Part shown: in pieces, positions 9,836-19,910 of the stretch
How positions within the stretch are numbered: position 1 is the stretch's first letter
Layout: the number at the start of each line of letters is the position of its first letter
Made by a program: the position numbers and the translations under genes
Notes under the pieces: model-generated
What the model saw: only the letters and a program-made list of their open reading frames with translations
Database searches by the model: none
Told to the model about the DNA's origin: nothing
NCBI GenBank assembly: GCA_964036295.1
Contig: OZ038462.1
Span: forward strand, 37,423,680-37,487,679
DNA from: Plumapathes pennacea
Lineage: Eukaryota > Cnidaria > Anthozoa > Antipatharia > Myriopathidae
Reading direction: 5' to 3'
Length of the DNA: 64,000 nt

Positions 9836-9903
9836 CCTGCCTGGTCTCTACTGGTACCAAGAACCGTATTCCTGTGGAAGTGACAAATAACTCCTCTTAA
9901 CCT

Positions 9904-10626
9904 GTGACTCTGCCACCTCGAGCCATACTAGCCTCCCTACAACTGGCAGCTGAAGTTGTCCTAGAGCCCACTGGTGACTCCCCATCCACAGACACTACAG
10001 CTGTTAAAGTACCAGTAGACCTCAAGGATACTACTTTAACTTCAGAGCAGAAGACTAAAGTTCAGGAGATGCTGTCACGTATGTCCCATGTATTTGCTGC
10101 AGACAGTACTGATCTTGGACATACCTCAGAAATCAAACATGAGATTCGGCTGACAGGCAATGTTCCGTTCGATGCATGCAGACGCATGTCGGCGAGTACC
10201 CCCAGGACAGATGGAGGATTTTAGAAGAGCTGTCACAGACCTGTTGGAAACAGGAGTAATCAGAGAGTCCAGGAGTCCCTACGCATCACCTGTGGTCTTA
10301 GTCAGAAAGAAGGAGGGAGGATTGAGAGTTTGTGTTGACTTCCGGAAACTCAATGCAAAGACAATTAAGGATGCGTATCCAATTCCCAGAATTGCTGAGA
10401 CATTAGAAGCCCTCCAGGGCGCAAAGTGGTTTTACTCTCTTGATCTGCAGAGTGGCTATCTACAAGTGTAAAAGAAAGGAGTAGGAGTAAAAGAAAGAGA
10501 CAAACCAAAGACTGCGATGACCACGCCCTTTGGTCTCTAAGAGTTCAACAGAATGCCTTTTGGACTGACGAATGCCCCTGCCACTTTCCAATTCTTGATG
10601 GAGAGATGTCTTGGTGGCCTAAACCT
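9904..10626 (+). pseudogene. Gypsy reverse transcriptase, N-terminal part, broken into three frames
   Basis: RT text appears in order in different frames. The pre-RT linker is at 9904-10190. Then come VTDLLETGVIRESRSPYASP and LRVCVDFRKLNAKT (fingers) and FYSLDLQSGYLQV (motif A with its Asp) at 10160-10471. MPFGLTNAPATFQFLME is at 10553-10605. The YVDD catalytic motif, RNase H and integrase are absent. After about 10626 the sequence is unrelated, so the element is truncated there as well as frameshifted. Confidence 0.75.
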
Positions 10627-11188
10627 GAGGATCTGCAGACAAGCAGAAGGCACTGTAAATCAGCATAATGTGACATGCTGGTGCCCCAACTTTAACTCAG
10701 GCAAAGTTTGTAAGCACTTCATTGCAGTGGCCAAGAAAGCTGGAGTGTTGAGCACGTACCTGCAATTTGTACATAAGGGATCATGCAATCTGCTAGATCA
10801 AGAACAGCTTTGGCAGAAGGATACACTGACAAAGCGGTTGCTGAAAAAAGGTCGGTTACCATGTGCAGGTATTGTCCATCTCCTGCACCAGATTCTTTCA
10901 GAAACAAGTGCACAACGTTCACCACAACGACAATGCCTTTGTTTTGCTTCCAAAAGAGGCAAAAAAATGTGCAATGCAGGAAGGACTTTTGTCAACGCCA
11001 GCGCATCGTGCCATACGACTTGGTGTTTGCGCACAACAAAAGGTATTTCTTTCACTTTGATGGATACTGGAAGAGAAAACAAGCCTTTAACTGAGAAGCA
11101 ACACGTTATTATCATGCCAATCCAAAGTGTGTGTGACCTCGGTTTCCATATTTTTTCAACGACTACATCGAAATTTCTAACAGTATGA
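10627..11188 (+). pseudogene. SWIM-type zinc-finger fragment fused to the end of the RT remnant
   Basis: In the frame open from 10553, RT text stops after GLNLRI. A stretch with CWCPNFNSGKVCKH (C-x-C-x8-C-x-H) follows at about 10678-10720. That is the SWIM zinc-finger pattern, seen in MuDR-type transposases and in host DNA-binding proteins. The rest (to 11188) is Cys- and Arg-rich without a recognised domain. I take it as a piece of another element joined to the Gypsy remnant. The single long frame across the junction is probably chance. Confidence 0.4.
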
Positions 11189-11569
11189 TCGGTGCCATTA
11201 CTGAACCCATGTTTACAGTTTCAATGTAGCATACAGTTGCTTCATCCTTCATCCCAGGGCGCAACACCATTAGTATTTAAAGGCCAACACGTTTGACAAG
11301 TAAAGCCCCCTTTACAAGTAAATTTTTCTCCTGTAACTGCATGTATAGATAAATGGTTATTTCAAAAGTTACATGCAGTATGTTTAGCTCTTTTCGTCTC
11401 ACAATTCCATTAAGTTTATCATAAAAGGAAAAAATTCAAGTTCATATCATATCTAAAATGCTTCATTTTTCACATAATTATTGAGCAATCACTCAGATCA
11501 CTAAATCTGATAATGTAACTTCAGCCTTGAACGTCAAAGCATTTTGCAAGGAAAGCTTGTACGTAAGAT
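11189..11569. other. No gene recognised
   Basis: AT-rich sequence without an open frame or a repeat structure that I can name. Confidence 0.4.
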
Positions 11570-11572
11570 ACA

Positions 11573-11857
11573 TGTATGTATGCTGACAACGCCACGCTGT
11601 ACTGCATAGCAAAAATGGCAGATCTAGCAATCAACCTGCAGGGCACTGAACGAGCTCTACGAATGGAGCATTACACCAAGACTGATGTTCCATCCAAAAA
11701 AAGTGCAAAGCTATACTCATACACAAGAGGTTTTATTGGCCCTTTGAAAGAATTAAGGATAGGCAACAAACTTATCAAGTGGGTAGCAACCACCAACCAG
11801 TATTTTTAGGTTAAGCAATAGGAAAATAGTTGTGAATTAGAAAATTATAAAGTGAAG
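11573..11857 (+). mobile_element. LINE reverse-transcriptase scrap (degenerate YADD box)
   Basis: The text YADNATLYCIAKMADLAINLQ begins at about 11579 and matches the pattern around the YADD active site of LINE reverse transcriptases, with the second Asp changed to Asn. Further on, LRIGNKLIKWVATTNQYF ends at a stop (11807-11809), as in the LINE region after the palm. The middle is shortened. The 3' part of this scrap is duplicated at 13718. Confidence 0.5.
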
Positions 11858-11910
11858 TGTAATTGCATGAGAGGGGCAAGTAGGTGAAATAACGGAACAT
11901 GTATTTTTTA
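11775..11910 (+). repeat. Direct repeat, copy 1 (about 135 bp)
   Basis: From tcaagtgggtagcaaccacc onward this matches 13718-13857 with few changes, including the shared word ggttaag-aataggaaaatag and the end at the gaaac/ggaac-att region. The two copies bracket the P2X7-like and DIRS-type ORF1 material at 12.1-13.7 kb in the same orientation. Confidence 0.75.
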
Positions 11911-12108
11911 AAGGGCAACTCTTGCATGGCAGGGCGTTTTTCAGGTACAGCTTTGTCTTGGCCTACTAAACACCTTCCGATTATAAAATTGGCTTGATTT
12001 TAAAATTTACGTGTTTCTCGGCTCGGAAAACTCGCTCATGTGCCACTTCCGCTGAAAAGCTTTGATTTGGGTCATGTGATCAAATACGTCACACGTGTGT
12101 AAGCTGCC

Positions 12109-12762
12109 ATGGCCGAAAAACAAATGAGTGCCGAATCGAGCTCTTCATCTTCGGAATATTCCTCGTCCGGGGCTTCTGATGCCAATCCACTGTATGATTC
12201 TGAAGTAGAGTTATCTCAGGGGATACAGCCTTGGCGATTTGAGCCTCAAGGATGCGCGAGGGAACCACAAAATGAAAATATTCCCGATGAGGCTCGCGAG
12301 CACCAAAATATTTGTCTCAGCAACACTGACTGGTGAGTTTTTTGCAGTCTATCCGCCACTCTTTCTTACTGCATGATTAGGTATATAATAAGGCATTCTA
12401 ACCTTTTGAAGAAGTTTTTAAGGCTGATACGCATCACTTCGCTGCTTTGTTTAGTTTACTAATTCGTAAACAACGAAGCCTAATCGTTCGCATTGTGTGC
12501 TGCGTTCGCTTCGCTCAGCACTAAGTGTATGTTGTTTTGGTTCTTCAGGTGTTTGTGTGGCCATTGCACGATAATGGATAGGGAGGTAGAATGCGTTTGT
12601 TGCTGCGAGATAGAACAGGTCGTGTATAAAAACATTGAAGCTGTCGAAGTCGCGGGTCTGGAGGAGGCACCAGGGTGCATAACCGATCATCCAGGTTTTG
12701 CGGCGGTTTGTTTAAATTTCTGGTGCTTCAGACCGCTTGGCCACTGCTTTGCTTGCTGTTAG
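12109..12762 (+). pseudogene. P2X7 C-terminal-like domain, two exons, frameshifted at the end
   Basis: Exon 1 (12109-12332) opens with ATG in a good context. It encodes a Ser-rich acidic lead, then IQPWRFEP and an EPQNENIP segment. A GTGAGT donor follows. Exon 2 (from 12549) completes the split Trp codon and gives WCLCGHCTIM, VCCCEIEQ, then CITDHPGFAAVCLN. This Cys-rich order matches the cytoplasmic C-terminal domain of P2X7 receptors, which in cnidarians also occurs in many stand-alone and mobile-element-linked proteins. No P2X channel part is present. Right after VCLN the expected hydrophobic run continues only in the next frame (FLVLQTAW), so one base seems to be lost near 12721 and the last codons to 12762 are out of frame. 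I infer a decayed copy. Confidence 0.55.
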
Positions 12763-12788
12763 CTGCTTGTTGCCTTGCTTGGTCGATC

Positions 12789-13717
12789 ATGGCTCGACAA
12801 ACACGCAACAGCCATGATAGTTCTTTCATACTGACTTCGTCGACACCTCCCATCGTCGGAGCTCAGCCAGTTGCTGTTAATACAGACAATTCGGGCACAA
12901 GTGGCACTGCGATGGTACCTTCAGTGGATTTCATCGCCACCGTTGTTCAAGCAGTGCAAGCTGCGATGGCCTCACCGTCCACTACAGTTTCTGCAGCGGT
13001 CCCAATGGCTTTGGCTACGGCTTCCGTGACCCGAGATTTGCCGTCAGTGATGGAAGCGCAGGCAACGCTGATGCATCTCATTTCAGGAGCGCTCACCATG
13101 GGCAATGCACTTCTGTCGTCTCAAGGTAGGTCACCCATCGTGGTACCATCCTTTGTGACTACCTTTGCTCCCCCATTTGTTTCCCCGGCTGCCCCAACTC
13201 TTAGCAATGCAAGCGCACTATTCTTGCCTTCAAGGCACCGCCCCTGGCCAGTTTCAACATGGCGGCCAGCGATCCTCTGCCCACGCCGACGTTCCAGCAA
13301 CCATTTGTGGTGGGCCCTGGTTTCTCTCCCGTCCCAACCAAGGTGGTCACACAAATCGTGGCGGGGAAGTTTGTCGACCTGGCCGAGTTATTAGCCGACA
13401 ACTTGGTGAGCCACGAGCCGGAACCTCAGCTTATGTTCGATGGCCGCTTAGTGTTCACGTCGACTCCAAAGCAGCAACGCCGACGAATTGAAGACATCGT
13501 GAGTTGGACGGAGACCTTTTCTATCTATTCTCCGGTGCTTACGTCTTATTTTCCAAGTCGCTGGCGCGACCTGATGGCCTTAAGCTGCTGATTTTGCAGA
13601 CATGTCGTCAGTTTAGTGGCCACATGTGGTTGTCTTATGATCAGGCTTCCTGCGAGCACGTAGCTGCCTCAAAGCTCAGCGACTGGTCTGTGATGAATGT
13701 GCAATTGTTCAAACTTG
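12789..13717 (+). pseudogene. DIRS-type ORF1 (gag-like) fragment, copy 1
   Basis: The first part (ATG at 12789, starting MARQTRNSHDSSF) is a Ser/Ala/Thr-rich low-complexity N-terminus. After a frame change near 13190-13260 the conserved part runs: FQQPFVVGPGFSPVPTKVV, then IVAGKFVDLAELLADNL, EPEPQLMFDGRLVF and RRRIEDIVSWTETFSIYSPV. The next frame continues with RQFSGHMWLSYDQASCEH. I associate this protein with the first ORF of cnidarian tyrosine-recombinase (DIRS/Ngaro-like) retroelements, from family knowledge and without a search. It is broken by at least two frameshifts and ends abruptly at the LINE-derived direct repeat at 13718. No RT or recombinase is nearby. Confidence 0.45.
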
Positions 13718-13857
13718 TCAAGTGGGTGGCAACCACTAACCAGTATTTTTAGGTTAAGTAATAGGAAAATAGTTGTGAGTTAGAAAGTTATAGAGTGAAG
13801 TGTAATTGCATGAGAGAGGAGCGAGTAGCTGAAATAATGAAACATTTATTGTTTAAA
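13718..13857 (+). repeat. Direct repeat, copy 2, of the LINE-derived segment at 11775
   Basis: It matches 11775-11910 almost base for base and again encodes KWVATTNQYF before a stop. The left junction cuts the ORF1 fragment in mid-domain, and beyond the right end the two copies diverge. Confidence 0.75.
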
Positions 13858-15884
13858 TAGTAATGGAAGTGAAATAATTAAATGAGAAATGTGAGGTAAG
13901 GACTGCAAGCTAGTAGAGATAAACATTTTCATATATAAATATAATAGTTTAGCTATTTTTTCTATTTCTTCTATTTCTCTATTTCTTGTTATATTTCTTA
14001 CATTTTACTGGACAGAAGACACAACCCCATCAGCATTCGCTGAATGTTTTAAGTTGTGTATAAATAATGGTTATTGATTGAATAATTAAAGCGGACAAAG
14101 TAAAAAGAGTCATAACCTGCCACTGACATGGAATTGTACCAGTCGCATGTGACCATGTTCCTGCCAAGCAGAAAGAATGACCAATCTTGGAGAGGTTCCT
14201 TATCATGGTGTTGAGATTGGAGTATACTACTTGCCAAGTCAGTTTGTTGGACCTATTCCTTCAACGTGGCAAGAAGAAGGATTCAACAACTTTATGGCCT
14301 GCATACCGTGGAAAGCCAGCTGTGCAGGAGTTACAACAAAACCCACGTCTGAAGAATCAATCCAAAAGACAAGAATACGAGCTCAAAAACAGCTCTGTCT
14401 TATACAAAAGTTTGCAAACTCTTCATAAACAAGATCACTCAACTCGACTTGGATCCACAACTTTATGGCCTGCATACCGTGGAGTGGCGAGCTGGCTGTG
14501 CAGGAGTTACAACAACAAAACCCACGTCTGAAGATTCACTTTGTGTAAGAATAAAATGTACTGACACAACAGACAAGCATTTGTTCTTCATTTCACAAAA
14601 CAATTGTCTGTAAAAAAACATTTACTGTCCGAACAAAATGAGTTTGTCTTCAAAACTGAAAATTGTTTGACCAGAGACATGTCAAAAAGCCCAACAACAT
14701 GAGTTTATTTCTGTCAGAAAAAATAGCCACATGGCTAAGCAGTGTTATAAATGCTCAAATAAGCCCCCTCCCTCCTATAAACGGGCAATTTTTGAAGTAA
14801 GCCCCCTTCTCCAATTTTCCAAGCTGTGTGACCTGCCAATCGCTTCGGATGATCCCACCTCAGGATGTTAAATTTATTGTCCAGGCCCTTTTTAATCAGG
14901 TAAACTGCCCACTAAAAAATAAGTTTTACAACTATTATAATGCAGAGGTGTTGTTTTAGTGATATGAAAAATAAAATATTTGTAACAAATGCATCATTAA
15001 TAGACTGGTACAGTGCTCTAACATTGGCCCCGACGTACCAGGGACATCAAGAATGGGTAACCAAGGCAAACCCACAACCGTCCACCACTGCCCTAGGTAT
15101 ACCTGTCACTGAAATCTGCTTATTTACCATCAACAAGATGGAGTGAGTGGGGCAACAAGCAGAAAGACACAAAACTGCATCTAGACATATTAGCAGTGGA
15201 GAAACTTAAAAGCAGTGGCCACCATTGCCTAAATTTATAGATTTATGAAAATTTGACGCAATTCAATTCTCCTACAAAGGCTTGCAAGGACACATTCCAT
15301 TTTTCTTGGGTTCCAAGGAGTTCACTTGTATTTGTGTTATAACAATAGAATTGCTTTTCCTTTCTTACAGAATTTTTCAAAGGCAACTTTACTGTTCGAA
15401 CGGCCAAACCACATCCTCAGCAATGTGGAAATGACAGAAAAGGCCATTATTGATCTGGCAACGAAAAAGGCTTGCAGTCTCTGGGAGGTGAAGTGCCTCT
15501 AAAATACCAGATTTGTTAGCCCAGAGACACTGGCATGCAGAAACAATGTTGCAGAAAGGGTTTCAGAGTTCCTTTCTGGACACATCAGGAGCACAGACAT
15601 CTACGCAAAACTTATGTGGTTTTCCAGTGAAGTAATACATAGTAATATTTATTTGTGAGTGGGGCAACAAGCAGAAAGACACAAAACTGCATCTAGACAT
15701 ATTAGCAGTGGAGAAACTTAAAAGCAGTGGCCACCATTGCCTAAATTTATAGATTTATGAAAATTTGACGCAATTCAATCCTTCTCCAAAGGCCGGCAAG
15801 GACACATTCCATTTCTCTGGTGTTCCAAGGAGTCCACTTGTATTTGTGTTATAACGATAGAATTGCTTTCTTTCTTGCAGGCTT

Positions 15885-16181
15885 TTTTGAAGGCAAGCAA
15901 CTTTGCTGTTCGAACAGCCAAACCTCATGCTCAGCAATGCCAAAATGACAGAAAAGGCCATTATTGATGTAGCAATGAAAAAGGCTTGCAGTGGTATTGT
16001 AGAGGCACTTCACCTCATAGAGAGATTTGTTAACCCAGAGACACTGGCATGCAGAACCAATGTCGCAGAAAGGATTTCAGAGTTGCTTCCTGGACACATC
16101 AGGAGCCCAGACATCTACGCAAAACATATGTGGTTTTCCACTAAAGTAATACACAGTAATAATTATTTAATTGTCACATAA
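15885..16181 (+). CDS. Exon-like block of the 1.5 kb unit, best-preserved copy
   Basis: After a tttcttgcag acceptor near 15880, the frame from 15903 encodes a mostly helical segment with CSGIVEALHLIERFVNPETLAC, then VAERISELLPGHIRSPDIYA and HMWFSTKVI, ending at 16181. Equivalent blocks lie at about 15384-15650 (with a stop), 17393-17640, 22640-22880 and 23990-24286. I do not recognise the protein. The blocks share the acceptor, and their encoded proteins vary mostly by substitution. This could be a multiplied exon of one gene, or coding sequence of a repeat-borne gene. The copies at 17.4 and 22.7 kb share a frameshift in their last third, so they are probably dead. Confidence 0.4.
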
Positions 16182-18426
16182 TTACCTACTTTCATGAAAA
16201 GTGCTCAATTTCAAAATACAGTAGAGTCAAAAAGAGAGATCAACAAGAATCCGACAACTTTATAGCCTGCACACCATGGAGTGGCGAGCCACCTGTACAG
16301 GAGTTACAACAACAAAACCCACGTCTGAAGATTCACTGCAAAAGACAAGAATACGACCTCAGAAACAGCTCTGTCTTATACAGAAGTCTGCAAACTCTTC
16401 ATAAACAAGTTCAGTCAACTCGACTTGGATCCACAACTTCATGGCCTGCACACCGTGGAGTGGCGAGCCATGCAGCTGTACTGAAGCTACAACAACAAAA
16501 TCCACGTATGAAGATTCACTTTGTGTAAGTATAAAATGTACTGACACAACAGACAAGCATTTGTTCTTCATTTCACAAAACAATTTTCTGTAAAAATAAA
16601 ACATTTGCTGCCGGAACAAAATGAGTTTGTCTTCCAAACTGAAAATTGTTTGACCAGAGACATGTCAAAAAGCCCAACAACATGAGTTTATTTCTGTCAG
16701 AAAAAATAGCCACATGGCTAAGCAGTGTTATAAATGCTCGAACAAGTCCACCCCCCCCCCCCTCCCCTCTCAAAGGGCAATTTTTGAAGTAAGCCCCCTT
16801 CTCCAATTTTCCAAGCTGTGTGACCTGCCAATCGCTTCGGATGATCCCACCTCAGGATGTTAAATTTATTGTCCAGGCCCTTTTTAATCAGGTAAACTGC
16901 CCACTAAAAAATAATTTTTACAACTATTATAATGCAGAGGTGTTGTATTAGTGATATGAAAAATAAAATATTTGTATTAAATGCATCACTAATAGACTGG
17001 TACAGTGCTCTAACATTGGCCCCCTGACAGACCAGGGGCATCAAGAATGGGTAACCAAGGCAAACCCACGACCATCCACCACTGCCCTAGGTATACCTGT
17101 CACTCGTCACTGAAATCTGCTTATTTACCATCAACAAGATGGAGTGAGTGGGGCAACAAGCAGAAAGACACAAAACTGCATCTAGACATATTAGCAGTGG
17201 AGAAACTTAAAAGCAGTGGCCACCATTGCCTAAATTTATAGATTTATGAAAATTTGATGCAATTCAATTCTCCTACAAAGGCTGGCAAGGACACATTCCA
17301 TTTTTCTTGTGCTCCAAGGAGTTCACTTGTATTTGTGTTATAACGATAGAATTGCTTTTCCTTTCTTACAGAATTTTTCAAAGGCAAGTAACTTTACTGT
17401 TCGAATGGCCAACCACATCCTCAGCACTGTGGAAATGACAGAAAAGGCCATTATTGATGTACCAACGAAAAAGGCTTCCATTGGTATTGTAGAGGCACTT
17501 CACCTCACAGAGAGATTTGTTAGCCCAGAGACACTGGGCATGCAGAACCAATGTTGCAGAAAGGGTTTCAGAGTTCCTTCCTGGGCACATCAGGAGCACA
17601 GACATCTACGAAAAACTTAAGTGGTTTTCCAGTGAAGTAATACATAGCAATATTTATTTAACTGTTGCATAATTATCTACTTTCATGAAAAGTGCTAAAT
17701 TTCCAAATTCAGTACAGTCAAACAGAGAGTTTAAAACAGGAATACGACAACTTTATAGGCTGCACAGCGTGGAGTGGCGAGCCAGCTGTACAGGAGTTAC
17801 AACAACAAAACCCATGTCTCAAGATTCACAACAAATAACAAGAATACGAGCTCAGAAACAGCTCTGTCTTATACAAGTCTGCAAACTCTTCATAAACAAG
17901 TTCAGTCAACTCGACTTGGATCCACAACTTCATGGCCTGCACACCGTGGAGTGGCGAGCCATGCAGCTGTACTGAAGCTACAACAACAAAACCCACGTCT
18001 GAAGATTCACTTTGTGTAAGTATAAAATGTACTGACACAACAGACAAGCATTTGTTCTTCATTTCACAAAACAATTTTCTGTAAAAATAAAACATTTGTT
18101 GTCAGAACAAAATGAGTTTGTATTCAAAACTGAAAATTGTTTGACCAGAGACATGTCAAAAAGCCCAACAACACAAGTTTATTTCTGTCAGAAAAATAAT
18201 AGCCACATGGCTAAGCAGTGTTTAGAGGTATTTGGTGAACCATAAATGCTCGAATAAGCCTTCCCCCCCCCCCCACAAGGTCATTTTTTGAAATAAGCCT
18301 CCTCCAATTTTCCAAGCTGCGTGACCTGCCATTCACTTTGGATGATCCCACATCAGCGCAGGATGTTAAATTTATTGTCCAGGCCCTTTTTAATCAGGTA
18401 AACTGCCCACTAAAAATAATTTTTAA

Positions 18427-19640
18427 TGTGGCTAAATGGAATTTAGGCAAAGTTAACCTCGAGACCGTGCTGGTCAGCGGTCAGCCCCCACATTTTGGGG
18501 GTGACCTCAAGGGTCACAGGGGCACTTGCTCACTTTCCCATGTGCTTGATCATCGCGGGTCAATTTGTTTAACCAGTCCAGGTGGACTTTTGCCTTAGCC
18601 AGTTCACAGCATGTCTCGCCAGACTGACAACAGCCTCGACAGCGCGTATGTCCCAAGCTCGGAGACGGCTTCGTTAACTTCTCCGCCAGCTTCTTCGGCG
18701 CAAATCCCCGGGAGTTCGCAACCTCCGCCATCGCCAGAATTTTTGGAGTCTGTGATCGCAGCCGTTCGTTCCACTTTAGCGGCGGATCAGTCATTAGCTG
18801 GCCCTTCTAGCGCCTCACAACCGCTGTTGGCCCCGCAGGCGGCTAACATGGCCACCTCGAACATGGCGCCAGGTGTCGTTAGCAACTTCTTCGTGTTCAA
18901 CACCATTCCTGAGCTGCAAGCAGTGCTGGCCCCTTCGTCCTCACAAGGTACGTTACCTTTTGTTGTACTGTTATTCGTGCATACTTGTGTGTCTCCATTG
19001 TCCTCAACAACCACTGTTTCGAGCCCCGTAGCCAAGCTCTCGGGCAATTTCGTCAACCCCGCCCCACATGGCGAGCTATGCTCAGGCACCCACGGTGGCC
19101 ACGCCACTTCTCCAGCAACCGTTCCTGGTCGGCCCCAGTTTCTCTCCCGTGCCGGCCAAACTAGTGGCCCAGATCATGGCTGGTTAATTCATCGATTCGA
19201 GCGACCTACTCATGGCGATCCTATCGCACGTGGAGCCCGAACCGTAACTGTTCGACGGTTGGGTTGTGCTAACCTCGTCAGTCAAGAAGCAGCGCTGTCA
19301 TATAGACGATATCGCCACATGGATGGAAGCCTTTTCCGTTTTTTCCCTGGTTCTGGTGTCACATTTCCCGCATCGCTTGCGTGACCTGACGTCCTACTCT
19401 CTTCTCATCCTCCGTACATATCGCCAGTTTAACGGCCCTGTTTGGCTCGCCTCCGATCAGGCATTCCGTGAGCATGCCGCTGCTATAAAGCTGACTGAGA
19501 GGTCAAACATGAATGTGCAGTTATATAACTTCCATTCTGCAGGTGCCTCGGTCCGCAGTCGGCCTAACTGGTCCTCTTCGGAGCACACTGAAGCTACCGG
19601 TTCCAGCACGTCACTAGTGGTATGCAAGTCCTGGAATCGC
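18427..19640 (+). mobile_element. DIRS-type ORF1 (gag-like) fragment, copy 2, inside a tandem unit
   Basis: The reference units read on from ataatttttacaactatt to the gttgttttagtgatatg block. Here that 22-base stretch is replaced by 1.21 kb. The insert has an ATG at 18611 (MSRQTDNSLDSAYVPSS), a Ser/Pro/Ala-rich N-terminus to about 18950 and frameshifts. It then has the conserved part RRC/RCHIDDIATWMEAFSVFSL, LTSYSLLILRTYRQFNGPVWL and AGASVRS. It stops in the middle of a zinc-finger start (VVCKSWNR) at 19640. It is the better preserved relative of the fragment at 12.8-13.7 kb. No terminal repeats are seen, so it arrived by recombination or as a truncated copy. Confidence 0.5.
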
Positions 19641-19910
19641 CATTGTTTTAGTGATATGAACAATAAAATGTTTGTATTAAATGTATCACTAATAGACTGG
19701 GATGGTGCTCTAACATTGGCCCTCTGACAGACCAGGGGCATCAAGAGTGGGTAACCAAGGCAAACCCACGACCATCCACCACTGCCCTAGGTATACCTCT
19801 CACTCGTCACTGAAATCTGCTTATTTACCATCAACAAGATGGAGTGAGTGGGGCAACAAGCAGAAACACACAAAACTGCATCTAGACATATTAGCAGTGG
19901 AGAAACTTAA

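Noticed and set aside
13118-13354. Minus-strand proteins opposite the ORF1 fragment
   Set aside because: Antisense of GC-rich coding text; the plus-strand frames carry the conserved segments.
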